A stretch of DNA of 64,000 nt from IMG/VR virus record IMGVR_UViG_3300022213_000237, positions 62,001 through 126,000 of that record. One strand, given 5' to 3'. Both the position numbers and the translations under genes were made by a program. The notes beneath the pieces are model-generated. The model was not told the DNA's origin and made no database searches. It saw nothing but the letters and a program-made list of their open reading frames with translations. Positions 46,276 through 54,651 of the stretch are shown here, in pieces; within the stretch, counting starts at the first letter, position 1; every line of letters starts with the position of its first letter. This stretch comes from a virus.

Positions 46276-47066
46276 GATAGAGACGCTCCAAAATAAGGAG
46301 AAGCGCCGTGATCAACAACAACCCAAGCACGTGGACCTACATCGAACTTTCCGATTTCGACATTGACTCCGCCGCCGGCCAGCAGTCCGGGATTAGTTCC
46401 TACACCGACCTCGGCTGTAAGATCTAGTTTTTCATACCACTTTTCTTCAATGACGGCAGGATTTACGGCACCAAGGGCTATATCTACTTGGAAGTTCTTC
46501 TCTGACGAAGTAGCAGAGGACCGCCAGGCACCGTCTTTGGTCTGAGACACAATGATATTGAGCTTAAGGGGTCTAATTTGAGAGAGCCTGATGCCGTAGG
46601 TGGTTGGACCTGGGTCTGTAACAGAGCAATCAGCAATAGTTTGGCCCACAACTCGAAAAGGCTCTAGGTCCATTCCGGTATCAAAATCGACTTTCACCAT
46701 ATTACCGTGCGGGTCTTTGGTCACACGACCGTTGCCCTTGGATTCAAGATCGTGACGCAGCTTGACGATAATGGTATTTGCGGTGAGAAGTTGGTCCCCG
46801 CTCTTCTTCAGCAATGCCTGTAACTCACTCAATTCTTTGTCTTTTGAATCGAGTAAGCTGCGTAGGTCGTTGGTCTGGATAGCAAGCTTTTGATACACCC
46901 CTTGCTGGACTTCAATTGTTTTGTCGCGGAGCGCTATTTCGTTTTGAAGACGAACAATCCTCTCGTTCGTCTGATGTTCGCGAAAGGTAAAGGCGCCGAC
47001 TACAGCTACCAACACCAACAAGAAAACGCCTACGGCAGCAAGCAATTGCTTGATTGAGATATTCAT
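46248..47066 (-). CDS. TM-anchored coiled-coil protein (i-spanin-like N terminus)
   Basis: 272 residues: one N-terminal TM helix (LLAAVGVFLLVLVAVVGAF), a periplasmic coiled coil (about 32-100) and a beta-rich C-terminal half ending FGASLSWHPFRKVR. TM plus coiled coil followed by an overlapping lipoprotein gene is the layout of inner and outer spanins. The chain is longer than usual i-spanins and has an added beta domain. It starts 4 nt inside the ClpP gene. Confidence 0.7.
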   Translation of the reverse strand: MNISIKQLLAAVGVFLLVLVAVVGAFTFREHQTNERIVRLQNEIALRDKTIEVQQGVYQKLAIQTNDLRSLLDSKDKELSELQALLKKSGDQLLTANTIIVKLRHDLESKGNGRVTKDPHGNMVKVDFDTGMDLEPFRVVGQTIADCSVTDPGPTTYGIRLSQIRPLKLNIIVSQTKDGAWRSSATSSEKNFQVDIALGAVNPAVIEEKWYEKLDLTAEVGVGTNPGLLAGGGVNVEIGKFDVGPRAWVVVDHGASPYFGASLSWHPFRKVR

Positions 47067-47599
47067 TTCTTTTTGTCCTTCTTTTTGGGTTGTCCGAGAA
47101 TTCTATCCGCGAGTCCGCGCTCAATTGCTTCTTCAGGTGTAAGCAAAGTCTCATCCACGCACATCTTCTGGATATCAGCCGGGGTAAGAATGCCACCGCT
47201 GCGAGAGGATAGAGCTTTGTTGTACACGTGCAGTCGCTCGCACTCCGCAACGGAACGACGCATATGGGTTACTGGGCCTTCGCCATGCAAAGACATCTCG
47301 TGCAAAAACAACGAAGCGCTGGGTCCAATCCACCTTTCTGTCCCAGCTTGAAAAATAAGCACGGCAATGGAAGAAACGGCACCTAATCCGGTAGTTACTA
47401 CCTTATTGTTAGCGTTCATCAGAGCGTCAAAAATCGCCATACCGCCTTGAGACCAACCACCATCGGAGGTAATCACAACGTTGATGTCCCCAGCATTTTC
47501 TTCAAGAGAATCAATCACATAGAATTCTCTAAGGAATTCATTTACAAACGCTGGATTTACTTCCTCTGGAGGACAACAAATGATGGAATGTTTGGTCAT
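47063..47599 (-). CDS. ClpP-type serine protease
   Basis: 178 residues with the ClpP signature: VVITSDGGWSQGGMAIFDAL, the catalytic Ser region GLGAVSSIAVLIF (Ser 77) and FLHEMSLHG (His 100), with LTPEEAIERGLAD near the end. It lacks a signal peptide, unlike the protease at 19487. Phages use ClpP-like proteases as prohead proteases or in takeover; its place between the spanin-like genes and the helicase does not settle this. Confidence 0.88.
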   Translation of the reverse strand: MTKHSIICCPPEEVNPAFVNEFLREFYVIDSLEENAGDINVVITSDGGWSQGGMAIFDALMNANNKVVTTGLGAVSSIAVLIFQAGTERWIGPSASLFLHEMSLHGEGPVTHMRRSVAECERLHVYNKALSSRSGGILTPADIQKMCVDETLLTPEEAIERGLADRILGQPKKKDKKK

Positions 47600-47624
47600 T
47601 TACTGTCTTTAGCTAGTCGATCTT

Positions 47625-50261
47625 TTACTTCATCATGGTCATCACCAGATTTGGCTCAATTATTTTCCCGTTGTAAGAGCTGTCCGGCTTGAGGTAGTTT
47701 TCAATAGGGCCTTCAATAGTATCTTCGCCCATGTATCCGGTATTGGGCAACAATCCATCTAAATCCTCACCGTGTGTGAGGCCGTGCTTAAAGTTAGTAC
47801 GAGAAACAATAGCTCTACCAACCTCAGCACTCCTACTTTTGGCCACATACAAAGTGATTCTCTTGTTTACTTGGGCCACAGGTGACCGATTAAGAGTGAT
47901 TACGTTGCTGGCTGCCGTCATCGGACCCCAAGCCTCAAGAACGTCTTCCATTCTAAGCAAGCGATGTGTGGTGTCACCGCGATTAACCTTAGAACCTTCG
48001 CGATTGGTTTGAATAGCCAATAGGGCGTGGAAATCGCACTCGAGTGCCAGCTGGACGTAGTGCTCGTATACGATTTCGATGATGGAACGCATAGCAAGCG
48101 CGCCTTTACCAGCTAAAGCTTGATTGGTGGTCAATTTAGCTGGATAGTCGGAAACCAGGAGATCAAATCCTTTACCGGTTCGGGCTTTGCGTTCGTCCTG
48201 GACGCGACGAATTATGGGCATTATTTCCTCGACCGCCATTCCCGCTTTATTATATGGAATGTAGACGCAATTTTTCGCGATAATGTTCGCGACATGGTTC
48301 AGTAATTGAACCCCCTCAGGGGTTTTATAAAGGCGGAAAAGATCTTCTTCGGACCCCTTCAGACACGCCTTTAAGAGTTTGTTGCGAATATCGTGAGGGC
48401 GGCCTTCATGCGTCATCAATAGCACGCTATTGCCGTTCATAATGTTGTGACGAGCAACTGTAAGAAGGAAGGTGGTGTTGTGTGTAACCGTTAAATCGCC
48501 GAGCAAACAAAGACGGTCGCCATCAAGCGTAAATCCATAATAGTCGCCCTCACCGCAAGGCTCAACTCTAAATCCAGATGTATCGCACGGTTTACTGCCA
48601 TCTTTGGCGCGTTTACGTTCTAATCTGACGGGAATTTCGGATAAAGCTCCGCTTAGACTCAGCGATACATACTGACCCTCGGTTCCGTTTTGATCGGATT
48701 TTGTAATAAGCCTCTCTCCAACTTTAAGACCTAAGCTTCGGGCCAAGAAGGCGATGTCTGCTGCCAGACGTTTGGATTTTTGGGTAATTTCTATCACTTT
48801 ATCTCCTGCCCATCCGTCAGTATCTACGATTCCAGCCAACAACTCTAAACGTTGTTGACGAGATCCAGTAAGATATAAATGAGGGATATGTTTACATCCT
48901 AAAAGGTCTAGGCCTCTGAGACTAGAATGGGCGGTGCCTGACCCGATCGCCCGTATCAACCAAGCTCTATTGTGTGAATTGCCCACTACAGAGATGCCGT
49001 GACCACAGGACCTGATCCATGATTCCCACGTTAACGCCAATTCGTCATCCATAGTGGTTAGCACGGCGCCGGACGAATGCCCATCACCCAACCACATCCC
49101 CAGAACGTAAGCCGGAATCGGCTGATTTTGCTGCTGGAAATCTAACCCAACCCTCCAGAGCTTCATTCTGTTTTTCCAGTTGTTGGATTTCTCTAAATAT
49201 TCATTAAGAGGAATGTTAACAATATCCCCCTTCCATAAGCATGGCTCTCCGTTCCCGCTAGTTGACGAATATCTGCCCCTTTGCCTTTCTTTGGGTTCAT
49301 CGTCTGCACTACATTTTAAGCTTAAGATGTGGACATCGTTACAGATCCACGGATTGCCCCCAGTTTTGGGGATAATCTTAAATAATGGACCATGTCCTTT
49401 GGTGGTGGACAACACTTTGCGAGGTGCCCCATCCGGGCCCATCAATAAATCCCCCGACTTAATGTCCTCTACAGGAACTCTATGTCCCGAAAACATCAGT
49501 ATTTCTGTACCTTTACCCCAGCATTTCCCAACGTTAGATGGAGCGAGAACAACAGTGGTGTCACCGCGTTGCAGTCCACCAGTCGTCTTAATAATACGAC
49601 CTGTACCGGGCAGACCTTTAGCTTTTTCATCCGCATTTTGTTCCCGCTCGACGGCGCCATCGAGCAATGCCTCATCAAGCAAAGGCAGTCCCGTCGACAG
49701 AGCCGCTTTCACGTCGTCGTACTTCTGCTGTAAATAGACTTCTGGATTGAGAAACGAAACCTCACGACCTTCTTCGAAAGAAGCGACACCAAATTGCTTA
49801 ACCGCGTCTTCCATGACGGCAGCGACTTCGCTCCATCGTTGGCGATTCCAGAGGTTTGAGGTCTTGAGAATGGCGTTCTGTAAAACTTTCGATTGTAGCC
49901 ACGCAGTCAACTCCAATCTGATTTTATCCCATCTGATATCGGCTGTACGCTGCAGAGCGATATTCAGACGCGCAGTGAGTCTTTGAGCGGTATCGCTACC
50001 CTCGATCACCCACTCCCTGGAGCCGGTCAACTCGCTCTGGGTTGGTGGTCTTCCAAGTGGGTGACTTATGGACTGGATTATTTTGTATAATTTTTCGTCA
50101 TACGGATTCACGAACCAGTCCGGCTGAACCCTGTGCCCCACCTGCATGAAGATCTTTGGGTCTTGAATGAGGTGGCCGATGAAGGCCGACTGGTAGGCGT
50201 CGCTTAGCGGTAGGGTAGCGCTTACAGGTATTTCCACTTTAAGGGTTTCAACTGACGACAT
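47625..50261 (-). CDS. DnaB-like replicative helicase containing an intein
   Basis: 878 residues from ATG 50261 (MSSVETLKVEIPVSATLPLS), which has AAGGA upstream; a GTG at 50303 would add 14. Extein: N-terminal DnaB domain (about 20-170), linker, then the RecA-like motor. The Walker A motif LAPSNVGK|TTFLL is cut by a 349-residue intein at 247-595. After it come LLMTHEGRPHDIRNKLLKAC, DLLVSDYPAKLT (Walker B) and LLAIQTNREGSKV. The motor cannot bind ATP until the intein is removed, so the gene depends on splicing. Unwinds DNA at the fork. Confidence 0.93.
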   Translation of the reverse strand: MSSVETLKVEIPVSATLPLSDAYQSAFIGHLIQDPKIFMQVGHRVQPDWFVNPYDEKLYKIIQSISHPLGRPPTQSELTGSREWVIEGSDTAQRLTARLNIALQRTADIRWDKIRLELTAWLQSKVLQNAILKTSNLWNRQRWSEVAAVMEDAVKQFGVASFEEGREVSFLNPEVYLQQKYDDVKAALSTGLPLLDEALLDGAVEREQNADEKAKGLPGTGRIIKTTGGLQRGDTTVVLAPSNVGKCWGKGTEILMFSGHRVPVEDIKSGDLLMGPDGAPRKVLSTTKGHGPLFKIIPKTGGNPWICNDVHILSLKCSADDEPKERQRGRYSSTSGNGEPCLWKGDIVNIPLNEYLEKSNNWKNRMKLWRVGLDFQQQNQPIPAYVLGMWLGDGHSSGAVLTTMDDELALTWESWIRSCGHGISVVGNSHNRAWLIRAIGSGTAHSSLRGLDLLGCKHIPHLYLTGSRQQRLELLAGIVDTDGWAGDKVIEITQKSKRLAADIAFLARSLGLKVGERLITKSDQNGTEGQYVSLSLSGALSEIPVRLERKRAKDGSKPCDTSGFRVEPCGEGDYYGFTLDGDRLCLLGDLTVTHNTTFLLTVARHNIMNGNSVLLMTHEGRPHDIRNKLLKACLKGSEEDLFRLYKTPEGVQLLNHVANIIAKNCVYIPYNKAGMAVEEIMPIIRRVQDERKARTGKGFDLLVSDYPAKLTTNQALAGKGALAMRSIIEIVYEHYVQLALECDFHALLAIQTNREGSKVNRGDTTHRLLRMEDVLEAWGPMTAASNVITLNRSPVAQVNKRITLYVAKSRSAEVGRAIVSRTNFKHGLTHGEDLDGLLPNTGYMGEDTIEGPIENYLKPDSSYNGKIIEPNLVMTMMK
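48477..49523 (-). mobile_element. intein with LAGLIDADG homing endonuclease, in the helicase Walker A
   Basis: 349 residues. It begins at Cys 247 (CWGKGTEILMFSGHR; block A) and ends at Asn 595 (GFTLDGDRLCLLGDLTVTHN; blocks F and G, with the penultimate His), and the next extein residue is Thr. Two DOD motifs lie inside: YVLGMWLGDGHS (about 386-396) and LLAGIVDTDGW (about 474-484), each with its acidic residue, so the endonuclease looks active. The insertion after the Lys of GK|TT is a favoured intein site in helicases and ATPases. Confidence 0.95.
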
Positions 50262-50279
50262 GTATGTCCTTAGTCCTTT

Positions 50280-50309
50280 ATCGGGGATACCGACATATAC
50301 CACCCCGAT
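50280..50309 (-). promoter_or_regulatory. hairpin in the helicase leader
   Basis: ATCGGGG (50280-50286) and CCCCGAT (50303-50309) form a 7-bp stem with a 16-nt loop, about 20 nt before the helicase ATG. It could hinder or regulate translation, or be the target of a repressor. The adjoining AAAAGATCGAAAAGATCG repeat is part of the same leader. Confidence 0.35.
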
Positions 50310-50456
50310 CTTTTCGATCTTTTCGATAATATTAAAGCCAAGTTAGCTCGTTGAGGAAGATCACACGCTACCTGTTCAAACAGATGGCGTCTTCGCTTCT
50401 AACAGATAGCTGCTCGATCGTGTGCGCTTCAGTGCTCTATCTCCTTCCTAAAGTGT

Positions 50457-50485
50457 TTGACACCGACAGAATATCGTGTCATTAT
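50457..50485 (+). promoter_or_regulatory. sigma70-like promoter of the + strand unit
   Basis: TTGACA (50457-50462), 17 bp, CATTAT (50480-50485). Transcription would begin near 50492, giving a leader of about 85 nt before the TTG start at 50576. It lies in the 220-nt divergent gap, the largest gap in this half of the window; I see no origin-like iteron array there. Confidence 0.6.
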
Positions 50486-50579
50486 GTCACAGCAACTCAA
50501 TCCAGCTTTATTTCTCGTCGCACCTGAACACATACAGCCATTAACACTGAACAAACGAGCAGTTTGGAGACCATTTTGA
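50484..50579 (+). CDS. 31-aa leader-like frame ahead of the zinc protein
   Basis: ATG at 50484, stop TGA at 50577-50579 overlapping the TTG start of the next gene (TTGA). The peptide MSQQLNPALFLVAPEHIQPL and its basic end look coding. However, its ATG overlaps the -10 box, so it would need another promoter. Possibly a coupling leader peptide. Confidence 0.35.
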   Translation: MSQQLNPALFLVAPEHIQPLTLNKRAVWRPF

Positions 50580-52186
50580 AAACCGAAAACGCCAATCCCC
50601 GCAAAAACCCTGAACTTCAGGGCGCACATATCCTGAAGTCGTACCTCAAGAGTTTGAAGATCCCCTTCGAAATTGGAGGCTCGGAGAATTCTGTTGAAGT
50701 CAAAACCGTTGACGGACAGAAGACCGTCTCTGTGGTGGTTGGCTCCGGCTCAGGTCAGATTCAAATTGATCCTCTAATCATTACCTCTTTTGAGCTATCT
50801 AAGTCTTTGAGTGCCCTGCATCTGGTTACTGAAGCCGCTGGCTATGGGCGACCAAATCCAATTAGCCGTGGTGCTCAATCGACCGGTCGAGTTAACTATC
50901 TCGACAACTTCGAAGACGTGTATTTGCGGCACTCAATTTTTCGTCGGTCCCCGAATCAAAACGATGCCGACTTAGAGCCATTCTTACCAACAATTAAACG
51001 TTGCGCCCGCAAAGCCATGTTTCGTTACAAGAACGTTTTCCAAGCCATGGGCTTTAGCGAGGGAGATCTCATCACCACCGGCATGGTCTACACCGTTTCT
51101 TATCTCCATCACTACAGTTACGCTCCCGACCATATTGATAACGTTAAATTGCTGACAGACTTTCTGAAACAGCGCTTTGGCGAGATGGCTAAAATCACTT
51201 ACAAGAAAGCCCTGAACGCAACCTGTTTGCCGCAAGCCGTGAGAGCTAACGCGCTGAATCACGAAGATGAAGAAACCTCTTACATCGATACCTACGCAGA
51301 ATCCGAAGAATCGTCTCCTGACGACGAATATGGAGAAGATGAATTCCGAGTCACGTTCGCTGGCGGTATTGTCCGCACTCTCATCGTGAAAAACGACGGC
51401 ATGCTCGGCCTCGACCTTTATCTCGACGGCAGGAAGTTAAGACCTTCGGAGGCGCGGAGCTTGACCGAAGATATGCGGCAAGGTCGTGTTAAAAAGGAAC
51501 GAGTACACGATGTTCTCCCCGAACCGGAAGAATCGGAAGCCTCTATGCAAGCCCGTGCCCTTGCTGCCCGCAAGGAATTGATTGAAAAACTTAGGGCCAT
51601 GGATACGGAAACCAGAACCGTGGTACTCGGTTACGCGGCCCTGTCACGAGACTATGCTCCGGATGCTCGACGAGAGGCACGGAATCTTTGCGAAGAATTG
51701 GTGTGTCCGCAATGCGAACGTAAAGTTCCGTCAGGTGCTTATTGTCTGCGATGTGAAGTTGGTGTCGTACCGCTACTCGGCGTGGATTACATGGCTTTTC
51801 GGGAAAAACTGGAAAAGGAGCATCACCCCATGGCAGAAGCTATGTCTGCGCACGTGCCTGAATCGGAAATTCGAGCCCGCGCCAAGAAACCGGTTGTTCA
51901 AACTACGGTGTCTCTTGCTGACGCCACCGAAGCCAAACCGATCGAAATCGTCAAAGTCGTACCCATTATTTCCGCAATCGATCGAGAAGCTCTCAAAAAA
52001 CAGTTGGAAGATGACTTACTTAAGCGACTACCTGCCACCGGGACTTGTCCTTTTTGCAAGAGGGTCTTGCCACAAAAAGATTTTGGTGTTAGGGTGGCCA
52101 ACGACAAAACAACGGGTCTACCCTCGCGTGCATCTAGACAATCCCGTTGCCACCCTTGTCGAGGCAAAAAAGCAAAGAAAGGATAA
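50576..52186 (+). CDS. large protein with possible sigma-region-2-like segment and two zinc ribbons
   Basis: 536 residues from TTG 50576, which has GGAG 6 nt upstream; a TTG 4 codons earlier lacks it. Residues about 115-215 (LPTIKRCARKAMFRYKNVFQ ... GFSEGDLITTGMVYTVSYLH ... LLTDFLKQRFGEMAKIT) recall sigma-70 region 2, with an acidic GDL-type turn between helices. An acidic linker and helical stretches follow. Two ribbons end the chain: CPQCERKVPSGAYCLRC (about 375-391) and CPFCKRVLPQKDFGVR...RCHPCR at the C terminus. It could be a phage transcription factor; this is a hypothesis, not a family match. Confidence 0.6.
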   Translation: MKTENANPRKNPELQGAHILKSYLKSLKIPFEIGGSENSVEVKTVDGQKTVSVVVGSGSGQIQIDPLIITSFELSKSLSALHLVTEAAGYGRPNPISRGAQSTGRVNYLDNFEDVYLRHSIFRRSPNQNDADLEPFLPTIKRCARKAMFRYKNVFQAMGFSEGDLITTGMVYTVSYLHHYSYAPDHIDNVKLLTDFLKQRFGEMAKITYKKALNATCLPQAVRANALNHEDEETSYIDTYAESEESSPDDEYGEDEFRVTFAGGIVRTLIVKNDGMLGLDLYLDGRKLRPSEARSLTEDMRQGRVKKERVHDVLPEPEESEASMQARALAARKELIEKLRAMDTETRTVVLGYAALSRDYAPDARREARNLCEELVCPQCERKVPSGAYCLRCEVGVVPLLGVDYMAFREKLEKEHHPMAEAMSAHVPESEIRARAKKPVVQTTVSLADATEAKPIEIVKVVPIISAIDREALKKQLEDDLLKRLPATGTCPFCKRVLPQKDFGVRVANDKTTGLPSRASRQSRCHPCRGKKAKKG

Positions 52187-52193
52187 AGACAAT

Positions 52194-52418
52194 ATGCTTT
52201 GGAGAGCGATGCAAGCGAAGATGGTTCGCAAGACGGCTGAAAAGACACCAAAGATGAAAGAGTGCCCAAAATGCTATCGGAGGCGCAGTGTCGAAAAGTA
52301 TTTTGGATTTCGGACCCAGCACGGACTAGATGGTAGGCCTCAGAGATCTATGGTCCAGTCCTACTGCGTGGACTGTCGCAAAGAAGCTTCAGCGGGCTCA
52401 AAACTACACACTAATTAA
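52194..52418 (+). CDS. zinc-ribbon protein, homologue of the 15731-16054 product, 74 aa
   Basis: Start at 52194 (MLWRAMQAKMVRKTAEKTPK); AAGGA lies about 12 nt upstream. The ribbon ECPKCYRRRSVEKYFGFRTQ...GRPQRSMVQSYCVDCR matches the protein at 15731-16054 nearly residue for residue in its core, and the end of the gene before it. The frame extends upstream through the previous gene but is not coding there. Probably nucleic-acid binding. Confidence 0.8.
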   Translation: MLWRAMQAKMVRKTAEKTPKMKECPKCYRRRSVEKYFGFRTQHGLDGRPQRSMVQSYCVDCRKEASAGSKLHTN

Positions 52419-53461
52419 TGCCCTAAGAGACCGCCAAGCGAGATATAAATCTTCCCCCTAGGTTCTGGCTTGGCGGTCTTGAAGGCTTCGTAAACCCACT
52501 CTTCAGACATGTCTCCCAAGTCTTTTTCGTTAGCTTCAGAATCAAGATTTAAAAAGTCTTGTGGCGGCTGCAACAAGTAAATTTCCAAGTCTTCCGACAG
52601 GTCGTATGCCAACTTAGTGATTTCGGCTCCGGCATCGGGATCAAGAGCGATATAAAGCTTTTTAACTGAGCGCTTAATCGTACCTATTTGTTCCGCCGAC
52701 ACGGCCTTACCCATGGATGCCACATTCCCACCACATTTATGCGCCTTGATGGCGGTAATAGGACCCTCGGTGAGAATGCAATGCTCTGAACCCTTAAGAC
52801 GGTCCTGGAACATGAGCTGTCGCTGCCCCTTGCCCACAAGACTCTTGCTTGTCAAAATCTTCGGCACCTTGATGACGCGTTGCTGTTCTTCGTCCCAACG
52901 TTCAGTAGGGCCAATAAAGCGGGCTTGCCAACCTATCAGTTTGCCGTCTACCTTTACAGGGAAGATGACACGTTGATCTACGGGACTGTATTTAAGGTCA
53001 TAGGTGGTAACATGTTCGGCACGTAAGCCGCGAGAGTGCAGATACAAAGCACCCTTCCTGAATTTCTCCCACTCGTCCATGCCACAAAAATCAGGCGCCC
53101 AAGAAACTTCGGTGCATGTGGTGACAACGGCTGGAGGCGGGAATGCGTCCTCGTCTTCGTCCCATACGTCATCTAGTTGGATATCTAAAAAGGTAGCTGA
53201 CGAAGGAGTGTAGCCGTAAAGCTTCTTACAGATTTCACCGATGGGTATTCCCAACAATTCGGTGAGCGCGTACTCAGCTTTTCCCTTAAAACCTGTAGCC
53301 CTACAATAGTAGCAGACGAATCCGCCACTATCTTTATACATTGCGAGCTTATCCTTTTTAAGACAGCGGGGACAGGTGAATACATAACTAGTCGCATTGG
53401 ACCTGTAATGTACCCCGCTGTCTTCAATGAGCTTGGCTAAAGCGCTTTGGTCTATTGCCAT
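52415..53461 (-). CDS. DNA primase with zinc and Toprim domains
   Basis: 348 residues. A zinc-binding domain (CPRCLKKDKLAMYKDSGGFV then CYYC; Cys 30, 33, 50, 53) is followed by a Toprim core with LTEGPITAIKAHKCGG (acidic switch) and LYIALDPDAGAE (DxD). This is the plan of DnaG and T7 primase-type enzymes without a helicase domain, which is encoded separately at 47625. Makes RNA primers at the fork. Convergent with the + strand zinc gene by a 4-nt overlap. Confidence 0.9.
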   Translation of the reverse strand: MAIDQSALAKLIEDSGVHYRSNATSYVFTCPRCLKKDKLAMYKDSGGFVCYYCRATGFKGKAEYALTELLGIPIGEICKKLYGYTPSSATFLDIQLDDVWDEDEDAFPPPAVVTTCTEVSWAPDFCGMDEWEKFRKGALYLHSRGLRAEHVTTYDLKYSPVDQRVIFPVKVDGKLIGWQARFIGPTERWDEEQQRVIKVPKILTSKSLVGKGQRQLMFQDRLKGSEHCILTEGPITAIKAHKCGGNVASMGKAVSAEQIGTIKRSVKKLYIALDPDAGAEITKLAYDLSEDLEIYLLQPPQDFLNLDSEANEKDLGDMSEEWVYEAFKTAKPEPRGKIYISLGGLLGH

Positions 53462-53475
53462 GGGCCAATTCTTTT

Positions 53476-54651
53476 TTAGTCTTCTTTACCTTGAAGACTG
53501 TTGTCTTCTCGCAAACCAACTTCAGAATCGCTTTCGCGAATACCGCTAGGCGCAGGTCGCCCAGATTCCATGGCATCAAAGTCCAGACCCCGAACCCTCT
53601 TAAAAATCTCGTTGCAAAGGTCGGGATTGCCTTTTAGCGCGAGAATGAAGTCTTCTCGGGAACCAAATTTTGTGTTCTCTCCCTTGGTGGGATATTCGGG
53701 AACCAAATAAGTGCGGTTATTGGGACGCAACACGATTCCTTGGCCTACGCCTAGCAGGAAGGCTTCTTCGTAAACATTGGTAATGCCTTCGTAGTAGTCG
53801 AGAGTGAACTGTCCTACACGACCGGGAACGCCAGTAGAATTCCCCTTCATTGTGACCCTAATTTTATGCGCAGTTTTCTCCGCATGACCCATGACGTCGG
53901 TTTTTGATTCGTCTTCGAACTTCTGATCAAGAAGGTCTGTTTTCCCGTCTTTTGAACGATTTTGTTCTACGAAGATAAAGTACTCGGCAAAGTGCTGAAG
54001 CGCCCAAGCCCCGGCCATTTTGAGCTTGTTGCCACGCATGATTTCGGTTTGGTCCAACTCCGCTCGGGCCTGGGCAACAAGCGACAAAGCTACTTTGTGG
54101 CGACGTAGGGTGCCCTGCACCATAGCGAGACTGTCTTGAATAGTCTTCGCTTGGTCTCCGATTTGCTGAGTCATTATGGAATCTGCATTAAGGGTTCTGC
54201 GTCCAAGGACGTTGGTTATCGAATCAATGGCCACGTACTTGAGAGGCATTCCGTCCTGAAGGTCTTTTTTGATGTCACCTTCAATGTGGTCAAAAATCTC
54301 GTCAGGCTTATTGGTTTCGTAAATCACCAATCGGTCATCATCAATACCGTATTGCTTGCGCATCAATGGCGTTAATTGGAGCCCGGCGCGCATTTCAGTG
54401 GAGAATAGGATTGCGATAGCATTGGGGTCGGACTGATGAAGTTGTCCAATCTTCATGTACACAGCCAAAGACTTGCCTCCTTTGGGAGGACCCCAAAACA
54501 CCTCGCTGTACCCAAGTGGTAGACCGTGAGTCTTACCGTAAATGTAATCGAAAGACGGCGAGCCGGTACGAAGTACGTGGAGAAATGGATTGTATTCCCA
54601 TTTAACGGCGTTATCTTTCTTAAGTAATCGAGTCATCCACTTGTTAGCCAT
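53476..54651 (-). CDS. uvsX: RecA/UvsX-like recombinase
   Basis: 391 residues. Walker A GPPKGGKSLAVY (about 54-65), Walker B LKYVAIDSI, and the L2-side stretch MVQGTLRRHKVALSLVAQAR place it in the RecA/Rad51 family, closest in plan to phage UvsX. Binds ssDNA and drives strand exchange for recombination-dependent replication and repair. The end is acidic and unstructured. It is placed between the primase and the helical gene upstream, near SSB. Confidence 0.9.
   Translation of the reverse strand: MANKWMTRLLKKDNAVKWEYNPFLHVLRTGSPSFDYIYGKTHGLPLGYSEVFWGPPKGGKSLAVYMKIGQLHQSDPNAIAILFSTEMRAGLQLTPLMRKQYGIDDDRLVIYETNKPDEIFDHIEGDIKKDLQDGMPLKYVAIDSITNVLGRRTLNADSIMTQQIGDQAKTIQDSLAMVQGTLRRHKVALSLVAQARAELDQTEIMRGNKLKMAGAWALQHFAEYFIFVEQNRSKDGKTDLLDQKFEDESKTDVMGHAEKTAHKIRVTMKGNSTGVPGRVGQFTLDYYEGITNVYEEAFLLGVGQGIVLRPNNRTYLVPEYPTKGENTKFGSREDFILALKGNPDLCNEIFKRVRGLDFDAMESGRPAPSGIRESDSEVGLREDNSLQGKED

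Noticed and set aside
50262-50303. GTG start of the helicase at 50303
   Set aside because: It lies in the leader hairpin and lacks a good ribosome-binding site; ATG 50261 has AAGGA at normal distance.
51582-52193. Upstream extension of the small zinc gene to a 278-aa frame
   Set aside because: This part overlaps the 536-aa gene in another frame and reads as non-coding; the zinc protein starts at 52194.
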